Shown here piece after piece: positions 18,056 to 25,570 of a DNA stretch of 64,000 nt (its first letter is position 1; the number at the start of each line of letters is the position of its first letter). This DNA is from Microbulbifer bruguierae (GTDB taxonomy: Bacteria > Pseudomonadota > Gammaproteobacteria > Pseudomonadales > Cellvibrionaceae), in the NCBI RefSeq assembly GCF_029869925.1, contig NZ_CP118605.1, forward strand, positions 1,674,001-1,738,000. The letters run 5' to 3'. The translations under genes and the position numbers were made by a program. The notes under the pieces are model-generated. The model saw only the letters and a list, made by a program, of their open reading frames with translations. It did no database searches and was not told the DNA's origin.

Positions 18056-19054
18056 ATGACCGGCTCCACCGATACCGTGGTCTGCGCGCTGTACAAGTTT
18101 GTCAGCCTCGACGATTACGAATCCCTCCGCGAACCCCTGCTACAGGTACTTCTGGATAACGATGTGCGCGGCACCCTGCTGCTGGCACGGGAAGGCATCA
18201 ACGGCACCGTCGCCGGCAGCCGCAGTGGTATCGACGCCCTGCTCGCCTACCTGAAATCCGACCCGCGCCTGGCGGCGCTGGACTACAAGGAATCCTACAC
18301 CGCACACATGCCCTTCCTGCGCAGCAAAGTGAAACTGAAGCGGGAAATCGTCACCATGGGCGTGGAAGGCATCGACCCCCGCCGCACCGTGGGCACTTAC
18401 GTCAAGCCACAGGACTGGAATGCGCTGATTTCCGATCCAGACGTTCTGTTGATCGACACCCGCAACGATTACGAAGTCCAGGTGGGCACCTTTGAGAACG
18501 CGGTCAACCCGAATACCACCACCTTCCGGGAATTCCCCGCCTATGTGAAGGATCATCTGGATCCGCAAAAGCATAAAAAAGTGGCGATGTTCTGCACCGG
18601 CGGTATCCGCTGTGAAAAATCCACCGCTTATCTGAAAGAGCAGGGTTTTGACGAGGTCTACCATCTACAGGGCGGCATCCTGAAATACCTGGAAGACGTG
18701 CCGAAGGAAGAGACCCTGTGGAAAGGTGAGTGCTTCGTGTTTGATGATCGCGTTACCGTGGACCACGATCTCGAGCGCGGCAGCTACGAACAGTGCAACG
18801 CCTGCCGCATGCCCATCACCGAAGCAGAAATGCAATCGGAACTGTTCGAACAGGGCGTCAGCTGCCCCCACTGTCACGACAGCGTATCGGAGGCCGACAA
18901 GGCCCGCTTCCGTGAGCGTGAAAAGCAGATTCAGCTGGCAAAATCCCGCGGCGAAGATCATCTGGGTCACGACGCCAAGGCCTGCACAGAGAACCGTCGC
19001 AAACAGAAACAGGCTCTGCGCCGCCGCCAGGCAGAAGAGGCGCAGCGGGCATAG
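18056..19054 (+). CDS. trhO: tRNA uridine(34) hydroxylase (rhodanese domain)
   Basis: A 332-residue protein starting at ATG 18056, with GAGG at 18044-18047; the open frame extends further upstream but without a ribosome site. It has the acylphosphatase-like N-domain ([15 protein letters not shown]), a rhodanese domain with [17 protein letters not shown] and the active-site loop [11 protein letters not shown] near residue 178, and a Cys-rich C-terminal part (CNACRMP, CPHCHDS). This is the TrhO/YceA architecture, which forms 5-hydroxyuridine at tRNA position 34 without needing oxygen-dependent cofactors. Full length. A hairpin follows the stop. Confidence 0.92.
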   Translation: MTGSTDTVVCALYKFVSLDDYESLREPLLQVLLDNDVRGTLLLAREGINGTVAGSRSGIDALLAYLKSDPRLAALDYKESYTAHMPFLRSKVKLKREIVTMGVEGIDPRRTVGTYVKPQDWNALISDPDVLLIDTRNDYEVQVGTFENAVNPNTTTFREFPAYVKDHLDPQKHKKVAMFCTGGIRCEKSTAYLKEQGFDEVYHLQGGILKYLEDVPKEETLWKGECFVFDDRVTVDHDLERGSYEQCNACRMPITEAEMQSELFEQGVSCPHCHDSVSEADKARFREREKQIQLAKSRGEDHLGHDAKACTENRRKQKQALRRRQAEEAQRA

Positions 19055-19077
19055 GGATAGGCCCGGTCTGTGAGCAG

Positions 19078-19101
19078 AGTGCCCGGTCCTAACCGGGCAC
19101 T
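19078..19101. terminator. Hairpin between convergent trhO and STAS-like gene
   Basis: AGTGCCCGG, loop TCCTAA, CCGGGCACT: a perfect 9-bp stem. It lies 23 bp after the trhO stop and covers the stop codon of the convergent gene. There is no T-tract, so termination may be weak or Rho-assisted. Confidence 0.5.
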
Positions 19102-19472
19102 TCCGCTGAACTGGTGAGCCAGTTCATTGCCGTTGCCTCGGTCAGAAATGAAAACAGTTCCAGCCCGTTCTCGCGAGCTTTGTTTCTCATTACCGCAGTG
19201 GTATTCAGCTCTCTGCGATTGAGCATCGCAATTCTGGCGCCTGACATTTCAGGCAGTTGCGCCACAAATCGTCCCAGTCTTTCCTGCTCCTCCAGGGTCA
19301 TCGACATCTGCGTGACACCCCGCACATCCGCCAGCACCCGCAGTGGTTTGAGGTGGCCATACTTTCCTACCAGCTGACGCACAGCCTCCATCCGATTGGC
19401 GTAGGTTGCCTCCCCATACAAAAGTAAATAAACCACTCGATTCCGACTGTCATAACGGATCTTGAAATTCAT
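19089..19472 (-). CDS. STAS/SpoIIAA-like protein, paralogue A
   Basis: A 127-residue soluble protein starting at ATG 19472 (MNFKIRYDSRNRVV), with GGAGCA upstream. Alternating strands and helices fit a STAS/SpoIIAA-like fold: a strand pair at residues 1-22, helix EAVRQLVGKYGHLKPLR, then LADVRGV, and a C-terminal LFSFLTEATAMNWL. It resembles the gene at 19900-20289 in length, order and conserved positions (GHL-PL--L-DVR and FLTE-TA--WL). No kinase or phosphatase partner is nearby. The function is unknown; a signalling or membrane-associated role is a guess from the fold. Confidence 0.6.
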   Translation of the reverse strand: MNFKIRYDSRNRVVYLLLYGEATYANRMEAVRQLVGKYGHLKPLRVLADVRGVTQMSMTLEEQERLGRFVAQLPEMSGARIAMLNRRELNTTAVMRNKARENGLELFSFLTEATAMNWLTSSAEVPG

Positions 19473-19899
19473 TACTGCAACTGCTCCAATCCACTTTATT
19501 GTTATTTCCCTGCCGCACGCCGGCGTGTGTATGCGCTGTCTACGCCAAATTTGGCGACAGCCGCTCCAGTCTATAAGCAAGTGTTAAAAAGCAACCTCCA
19601 TTAGTCTCGATTAATCTCTTTCACGCTCCAAAATGGAAATTTGTTCTCATTTTTAATAAAAATAAAAAACAAATATTGGCGACAACCTCCGTGCCCGCAA
19701 CGATAAATGCAATTTCAAGGCCGATTCAGATTACAGCAGCATTAGTCTTACTTTTTACTTACGAGCATCGCTCACGCTTTTGGCACAAAAAACAACTAAA
19801 GGAGAGGGGTAAATAGAAGTCGCTAATAAAGAAGCTAAACAAGGATGTGAGGCAAGCAGGAGTGCGCGCACTGCGGCCTAAAAAGATAAAACGTACCGA
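19473..19899. other. AT-rich spacer between the two STAS-like paralogues
   Basis: About 430 bp, AT-rich around 19610-19680, without a credible ORF or terminator. It must contain the promoter of paralogue A on the minus strand. Nothing more specific is visible. Confidence 0.4.
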
Positions 19900-20289
19900 T
19901 TAATCCGCATTACGATCACCGTCAGCATTCCCCGCCAGCCATGTCAGCGCAGTCTGCTCAGTAACAAATTCACGGATATGCATACCTTCCGCTTGAGCCG
20001 CACTGTCGATAATGGCATTGGCGTTGTGATCCACAGCGTGAAGCACGGCGGCCCGGCAGTGGCTCAGCCCCTGAAGGTGTGCTGCGAAAGTACCAAATTC
20101 CCGGCGCTCATCGACGGACAGCACGATGTCCGCCCGGCGGACATCTACCAGAAGCAATAAAGGATGAAGATGGCCGAACTTTTCCGCAATCTGTCGTGCA
20201 GACGCCACCTTGTCAGAAAAATCGACGCGATCAAAAAAAACGGCTGTGACGATACGAGTGTCGGGATTAAAGCGGATTTGAAAGCTCAC
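19900..20289 (-). CDS. STAS/SpoIIAA-like protein, paralogue B
   Basis: A 129-residue protein with a GTG start at 20289, fixed by AAGGAG five bases upstream. The sequence MSFQIRFNPDTRIVTAVFFDRVDF, ARQIAEKFGHLHPLLLLVDVRRAD, EFGTFAAHL and IREFVTEQTALTWLAGN lines up along the whole length with the neighbour at 19089-19472, at clearly diverged identity. Both lie on the same strand about 430 bp apart, so this looks like an old tandem duplication. Function unknown. Confidence 0.6.
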   Translation of the reverse strand: MSFQIRFNPDTRIVTAVFFDRVDFSDKVASARQIAEKFGHLHPLLLLVDVRRADIVLSVDERREFGTFAAHLQGLSHCRAAVLHAVDHNANAIIDSAAQAEGMHIREFVTEQTALTWLAGNADGDRNAD

Positions 20290-20549
20290 GACTCCTTCCC
20301 CTCTCTCTTCACCTCAATTTGCACCGGTAAGGACTCCATTCCTTCGCCCCAGGGCGCGCCGATTACCGACAGGGCATCGTTGCCCCGGTCACAGTGTTCT
20401 CACGATCATTTTTATTGTTCAGGGCGAGGGTGCGCCGAAAACAACACCCCCTGAGCCGGCGGTTAGCATAAACGCCACCCGGAAAAAAACCGAAAAAGCC
20501 CGTCACAATTTTTTGCAAGATTCTTGGATAATTCCTTTTCTCGCGCCCG

Positions 20550-21737
20550 CTAGCCCTGCTCTATTTCCGGCATAGCCCCACCTTCATCCTGCCCCAACCA
20601 CACCGCTGCTGCCGCCTTGCGCGCAATGGTTTTATACAGAGCCGCGATCTCGCCGTCGGGCTCCACCGCCACCGTGGGCTTGCCGCCATCGACCTGTTCG
20701 CGAATTGCCATGTCCAGCGGCAACTGCCCCAGCAAGCGGGTATCGTAATCTGCAGCCATTTTCTCACCACCACCGCTGCCGAAAATCGGCTCTTGATGGC
20801 CGCAGTTGGAGCAGGTATGGAGTGCCATATTCTCGACAATACCGAGTACCGGCACCGAGACCTTGCGAAACATTTCCACACCTTTCATCGCATCCACCAA
20901 CGCCAGGTCCTGGGGGGTGGTGACAATGACTGCGCCGGCCAATACCACTTTCTGAGACAGGGTCAGCTGGATATCTCCGGTACCCGGGGGCATATCCACC
21001 ACCAGATAGTCCAGCGCTTCGCCGTCTTCGGACCACAGGGTCTGGGTCAGCATCTGATTCAGCGCTCCGCTGGCCATCGGGCCGCGCCAGACCGCGGGCG
21101 TATCCTCGGTCAGCAGGTATCCGAGAGACATGGTTTTCAGACCCTGAGCGTGCACCGGCAGGAAAAACTTGCCGCCCTTGATCTCTGGACGCACGCCCTC
21201 GGTGCCCAACATGGTGGGCAGGCTGGGACCATAAATATCCGCGTCCAGCAGGCCTACCGTCGCGCCCTCCGCGGCAAGCGCCAGGGCCAGATTGACCGCG
21301 GTGGTTGATTTGCCCACGCCGCCCTTACCGGACGCCACCGCGATAATGTTTTTCACTCTGTCCAGAGATTCCGGTACGGCTCCCGACTCAGTACGCTGGA
21401 TGTCGAAATACAGATCACTGTGGATATCGGCCCCGGCGAGTGGGCCATCTGCCAGCAGGGGTGCACAGGCTTGCCTTACGCGCTGCGCCCAGTCCACCTG
21501 CTGGCTGGCACAGGGATACCCAAGGGTCACCCCGGTGTAGACAGTGCCGTCGTCGTACCCCACTTCAATATCCGCATCCAGAGTGTCCAGCACCATGCCA
21601 GTAGCCGGATCCTCCAGCTGACCGATCACTTCCGCCACCCGCTCCAGCGCATCCTGGACCTCCGGGGGCAGGTCCTGATGGTCGTGGTCGTGGTGCTCAT
21701 GTTCGTGGTGGTCGTGGTGATGGTCGTGATCGGTCAC
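20550..21737 (-). CDS. apbC: Iron-sulfur carrier ATPase ApbC/Mrp with His-rich N-terminus
   Basis: A 395-residue protein using GTG 21737, which has GAGGA just upstream; a GTG 18 codons earlier is also open. It begins with a striking His/Asp/Glu run (about 16 His in the first 35 residues), followed by a DUF59/FSCA domain and a deviant Walker A P-loop ASGKGGVGKSTT near residue 135. The Mrp motif LDADIYGPSLPTMLG follows, then VVDMPPGTGDIQLTL, and CSNCGHQEPIFG with the CxxC that binds the bridging 4Fe-4S cluster. It delivers Fe-S clusters to apoproteins. It is divergent from metG, a pairing shared with E. coli. Confidence 0.92.
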   Translation of the reverse strand: MTDHDHHHDHHEHEHHDHDHQDLPPEVQDALERVAEVIGQLEDPATGMVLDTLDADIEVGYDDGTVYTGVTLGYPCASQQVDWAQRVRQACAPLLADGPLAGADIHSDLYFDIQRTESGAVPESLDRVKNIIAVASGKGGVGKSTTAVNLALALAAEGATVGLLDADIYGPSLPTMLGTEGVRPEIKGGKFFLPVHAQGLKTMSLGYLLTEDTPAVWRGPMASGALNQMLTQTLWSEDGEALDYLVVDMPPGTGDIQLTLSQKVVLAGAVIVTTPQDLALVDAMKGVEMFRKVSVPVLGIVENMALHTCSNCGHQEPIFGSGGGEKMAADYDTRLLGQLPLDMAIREQVDGGKPTVAVEPDGEIAALYKTIARKAAAAVWLGQDEGGAMPEIEQG

Positions 21738-22000
21738 CTGGCAGTCCTCGCTGACACTGAAATTCGGCCGGCATTGTGGGGGAAGCCCCACCGCGAATAC
21801 AAGGGTAGTGCACTCGACCTCGGGTGCCTTGCAGGGCCCATTTCTGCTATATTCCGCGCTCTTTCGGGCCCATCATCGGGCGACCATCCCGCGCGGGAAC
21901 TCCGCGCGGGCCATACAGACCCGGACCTAACCCCGAACCCAGACCCGAACCGCAACCGACCTACAGACAAACGCAAGTCTCGCAGCCTTTGGAACCCAAG

Positions 22001-24058
22001 ATGTCTCAGACCGATCTTCAGCCCAGAAACATCCTCGTCACCAGTGCCCTGCCCTATGCCAACGGCTCCCTGCACCTGGGTCATATTCTCGAGTACATCC
22101 AGACCGATATCTGGGCCCGCTTCCAGCGCGCCCGCGGCAACCAGTGCCTGTACATGTGCGCCGACGACGCCCACGGCACCGCTATCATGCTGAAGGCCGA
22201 ACAACTGGGCCTGACCCCGGAACAGCACATCGCCAATATGCAGGCGGAACACGAGCGCGATTTCAGCGGCTTCCTGATCGGCGTGGACAACTACCACTCC
22301 ACCCACTCCGAGGAAAACCGCGAGCTGTCGGCGATGATCTACAAACGCCTGCGTGAAAACGGCCATATCGCCTCGCGCACCATTACCCAGGCGTTCGACC
22401 CGGAGAAGGAACTGTTCCTGGCAGACCGCTACATCAAGGGCACCTGCCCGAAATGTAAAACCGAAGACCAGTACGGCGATAACTGTGAAGCCTGCGGTGC
22501 CACCTACAGCCCCACCGAACTGATCAACCCGGTTTCTGCGATTTCCGGTGCTACCCCGGTGGAGAAAGAGTCTGAGCACTTCTTTTTTACCCTGCCTGCT
22601 TTCACCGACTTTCTGAAGCAGTGGACCCGCTCCGGCACCCTTCAGGCGGAAGTGGCCAACAAGCTGTCCGAGTGGCTGGATGAAGGCCTGCAGGAGTGGG
22701 ATATCTCCCGCGATGCCCCCTACTTCGGCTTCGAGATCCCCGATGCACCGGGCAAGTACTTCTATGTATGGCTGGACGCGCCCATCGGCTATATGGCCAG
22801 CCTGAAAAACTACTGTGACGGGAAAGGTCTCGACTGGCAGGAGTACTGGAAAAAAGACAGTAGTGCCGAGGTGTATCACTTTATCGGCAAGGACATCGTC
22901 AACTTCCACGCCCTGTTCTGGCCGGCCATGCTGGACTCCGCCCAGTTCCGCACCCCGACCAAGGTGTGTGTGCACGGCTTTTTGACGGTCAACGGCAAGA
23001 AGATGTCCAAGTCCCGCGGCACCTTTATCAATGCACGCAATTATCTGGATCACCTGAATCCCGAATACCTGCGCTATTACTTCGCCGCCAAGCTCACCGG
23101 TGGCGTGGACGACCTGGACCTGAACCTGGAAGACTTTATCGCCAAGGTGAATTCGGACCTGGTCGGCAAGGTGGTCAATATCGCATCCCGCACCGCCAAA
23201 TTCGTGAGCAAGTCCGGTGGTGCCCTCGCCAGTGAACTCGCAGACGAAACTCTGTGGAACCAGTTTGTGGAAGCCGCGCCGCGCATTACCGAATACTTCG
23301 AGACCCGCGAATACAGCCGTGCCACTCGCGAGATCATGGCGCTGGCGGATGCTGCCAACGCCTGGATCGCCGATAAGGCCCCCTGGTCCCTGGCCAAAGA
23401 AGAAGGCAAGGATGCGGAAGTGCTGGCGATCTGCTCCCAGGGTGCAAATATGTTCCGCGCCCTGATCACCTGGCTGGCACCGGTACTGCCGGAAACCGCG
23501 AAAAAGGCCGAGGAATTTCTCGGCGCGCCGCTGGACTGGAACACCGCCGCCACCCCGCTGGCTGGCCACACCATCAACAAGTTCAAGCCGCTGATGCAGC
23601 GTGTGGAAAAAGAACAGGTAGACGCGATGCAGGAAGCCGCGAAAGAATCCCTCGCACAACTGCAGGCAGAGACAAAAGCAAGCGCTGCCAGCGAAGCAAA
23701 GAGCGGTCCGCTGGCTGAAGATCCGATTGCCGAGGAAATCCAGTTCGACGATTTTGCCAAAGTCGATCTGCGTATCGCCCTGATTGCCAACGCCGAACAC
23801 GTGGAAGGTGCGGGCAAACTGCTGAAACTGACCCTGGATCTCGGCGGTGAAACCCGCAACGTATTCGCCGGTATCAAGAGCGCCTACAGCCCGGAAGACC
23901 TGATCGGCAAACACACCGTCATGGTCGCCAACCTGGCGCCACGGAAAATGCGCTTCGGTGTCAGCGAAGGCATGGTCCTCGCCGCCGGACCGGGCGGCAA
24001 AGACCTGTGGATCCTGGAACCCCACGCCGGCGCCCAGCCGGGTATGCGGGTGATGTAA
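22001..24058 (+). CDS. metG: Methionyl-tRNA synthetase
   Basis: A 685-residue cytoplasmic enzyme that charges tRNA-Met. The start at ATG 22001 ([14 protein letters not shown]) matches family N-termini; the open frame upstream is not conserved. The HIGH motif appears as [13 protein letters not shown] (about residues 20-32), the zinc-binding CPKC and CEAC pairs lie near 148-166, and KMSKS near 333. An Ala/Glu/Lys-rich linker leads to a C-terminal EMAPII-like tRNA-binding domain (about 580-685: [36 protein letters not shown]), which dimerises the enzyme. Full length. A REP-like pair follows 68 bp after the stop. Confidence 0.97.
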   Translation: MSQTDLQPRNILVTSALPYANGSLHLGHILEYIQTDIWARFQRARGNQCLYMCADDAHGTAIMLKAEQLGLTPEQHIANMQAEHERDFSGFLIGVDNYHSTHSEENRELSAMIYKRLRENGHIASRTITQAFDPEKELFLADRYIKGTCPKCKTEDQYGDNCEACGATYSPTELINPVSAISGATPVEKESEHFFFTLPAFTDFLKQWTRSGTLQAEVANKLSEWLDEGLQEWDISRDAPYFGFEIPDAPGKYFYVWLDAPIGYMASLKNYCDGKGLDWQEYWKKDSSAEVYHFIGKDIVNFHALFWPAMLDSAQFRTPTKVCVHGFLTVNGKKMSKSRGTFINARNYLDHLNPEYLRYYFAAKLTGGVDDLDLNLEDFIAKVNSDLVGKVVNIASRTAKFVSKSGGALASELADETLWNQFVEAAPRITEYFETREYSRATREIMALADAANAWIADKAPWSLAKEEGKDAEVLAICSQGANMFRALITWLAPVLPETAKKAEEFLGAPLDWNTAATPLAGHTINKFKPLMQRVEKEQVDAMQEAAKESLAQLQAETKASAASEAKSGPLAEDPIAEEIQFDDFAKVDLRIALIANAEHVEGAGKLLKLTLDLGGETRNVFAGIKSAYSPEDLIGKHTVMVANLAPRKMRFGVSEGMVLAAGPGGKDLWILEPHAGAQPGMRVM

Positions 24059-24126
24059 TCCGGGAGCGCGGAGCCCCGGCTCCGCATGCGGGCCACAAGG
24101 CCGCCCAACGCACCAACTCACAACCA

Positions 24127-24206
24127 CACTGTAGGAGCCTGCCTGCAGGCGAACAGCCCAGGGACCGCCCAGCCCCCCCTTCGCCTGCAGGCAGGCTCCT
24201 ACAGTG
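24127..24206. repeat. REP-type inverted pair (REPIN-like)
   Basis: Two perfect 27-bp inverted arms, 24127-24153 and 24180-24206, flank 26 bp. Each arm contains TGTAGGAGCCTGCCTGCAGG, and so is itself partly palindromic (CCTGCCTGCAGG). The TGTAGGAGC...GCGAA form is the classic shape of repetitive extragenic palindromes in Pseudomonas and relatives, and a head-to-head pair is the mobile REPIN unit. It lies between metG and the dehydrogenase gene, where it may also stabilise the metG mRNA. I saw no second copy in the window. Confidence 0.8.
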
Positions 24207-24244
24207 ATCACGCCAATTCCAACTAAAAATAACGAGAGGCAAAC

Positions 24245-25180
24245 ATGCGCGGTGTTTTTCTCGATACCCTCACCATGAAACTGGAAGAACTGGATACCTC
24301 AGCCCTCGACCAGTCCCTCGACCATTGGGAATTTTTTGAAACAACTGCCGCCGAAGAAACTGCCGAGCGTATCCAGAATGCCGACGTGGTCATCACCAAC
24401 AAGGTCGTACTCGACCACACGCTGATCGAAAACGCCCCCAACCTGAAACTGATCTGTGTCTGCGCCACTGGCACCAACAATATCGATCTGGACGCGGCGG
24501 CGGACAGAAATATTTCGGTAAAAAACGTGGCCGGCTACACCGGCAGCTCCCTCGCCCAGCACACCCTTGCGCTGCTCCTGGCCCTCGCCACCCGCTGGCA
24601 CCAGTATGCGGACGATGTGCAAAAAGGCCGTTGGAGCCAATCGCCGATTTTCTGTCGGCTGGATTACCCGGTAATCGAGCTGGCGGGTAAAAAACTCGGA
24701 ATTATCGGCTACGGGGATCTCGGGCAGAAAGTCGCGGAACTGGGCGCGGCGCTGGGGATGGAGATCCTGATTTCCCAGTCCTTTAGCGGGGAACAAAAAC
24801 CTGACAGGGTGCCGTTGGAACAACTGTTGACGGAAGCCGACGTGATCAGCCTGCACTGCCCGCTCACGGAACAGACGGATCAGCTGGTCAACCGGGCATT
24901 TCTTGCCTCGATGAAAGATTCCGCCTTCCTGATCAACACCGCGCGCGGCGGTCTGATAGACGAACCCGCGCTGGTCGACGCCCTGCGAAATGGCACCATT
25001 GCCGGTGCCGCACTCGACGTACTGAGTGTGGAACCGCCACCGGCGGACCACCCTCTGCTTGCCGCCGATATCCCAAACCTGATCATCACCCCACACAACG
25101 CCTGGATCAGCCGCGAGAGCCGCCAGCGACTTTTAGATGGAGTTGTAAATAACATCCTTCACTGGCGCCACCAACGGTAA
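24245..25180 (+). CDS. D-2-hydroxyacid dehydrogenase (HprA/glycerate dehydrogenase-like)
   Basis: A 311-residue NAD(P)-dependent enzyme. The nucleotide-binding motif GYGDLGQ is near residue 158. The catalytic trio is visible: Arg in NTARGGLID (about 235), Glu in LSVEPPPADHPLL (about 264) and His in ITPHNAWISRES (about 283). CATGTNNIDLDAA is the usual substrate-domain motif. It interconverts a 2-oxo acid and a D-2-hydroxy acid; hydroxypyruvate/glycerate is a reasonable guess, since closest resemblance is to HprA-type enzymes. A GAGAGG ribosome site lies just before the ATG. Confidence 0.88.
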   Translation: MRGVFLDTLTMKLEELDTSALDQSLDHWEFFETTAAEETAERIQNADVVITNKVVLDHTLIENAPNLKLICVCATGTNNIDLDAAADRNISVKNVAGYTGSSLAQHTLALLLALATRWHQYADDVQKGRWSQSPIFCRLDYPVIELAGKKLGIIGYGDLGQKVAELGAALGMEILISQSFSGEQKPDRVPLEQLLTEADVISLHCPLTEQTDQLVNRAFLASMKDSAFLINTARGGLIDEPALVDALRNGTIAGAALDVLSVEPPPADHPLLAADIPNLIITPHNAWISRESRQRLLDGVVNNILHWRHQR

Positions 25181-25570
25181 ACATGCCTCGCGACCACACG
25201 AAAGAAAAATAGACGCCAATATCTCCTGGCATTGCCACAGTTACGACCTTCTATTTTTCACGCTCAAAACGCGTCGTCTTTCGCAAAATTGAAAATTACT
25301 GGCATCAAAGTACTAATGTGGGAAAAATAATTTTGCCTTTCTCATTTTCTATACTACGGGCCGCGTCCGAGCTGAGCTGACATTTCTCCCTATTCAACAA
25401 ATTCGCTGAAATACGACAACAATAAATCGCTGCAATCCATTCCCAGTGCCAATCCGGCAGACTGGACTCACAAAGTAAAAATTTGATTTACTCCCTCGGT
25501 CAACAGGAAGAAGTAAGGCTGTTTGAATCCCTGTCATGACAGCCCAATTCACAATAAAAGGAATTTCCCC
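25181..25570. other. Intergenic region upstream of the metalloprotease gene
   Basis: About 390 bp, AT-rich, without a credible ORF. It holds the candidate promoter at 25289-25317. The last 15 bp carry AAAAGGA, the ribosome site of the metalloprotease gene. Confidence 0.4.
25289..25317 (+). promoter_or_regulatory. Candidate sigma-70 promoter
   Basis: TTGAAA at 25289-25294, a 16-17 bp spacer, and TACTAAT at 25311-25317. It lies about 255 bp upstream of the metalloprotease start. The match is reasonable but unproven. Confidence 0.3.

Noticed and set aside
21734..24211. 825-codon antisense ORF opposite metG
   Set aside because: It is the complement of a GC-rich, strongly conserved gene with all MetG motifs on the plus strand. 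Low-complexity composition and no recognisable domain.
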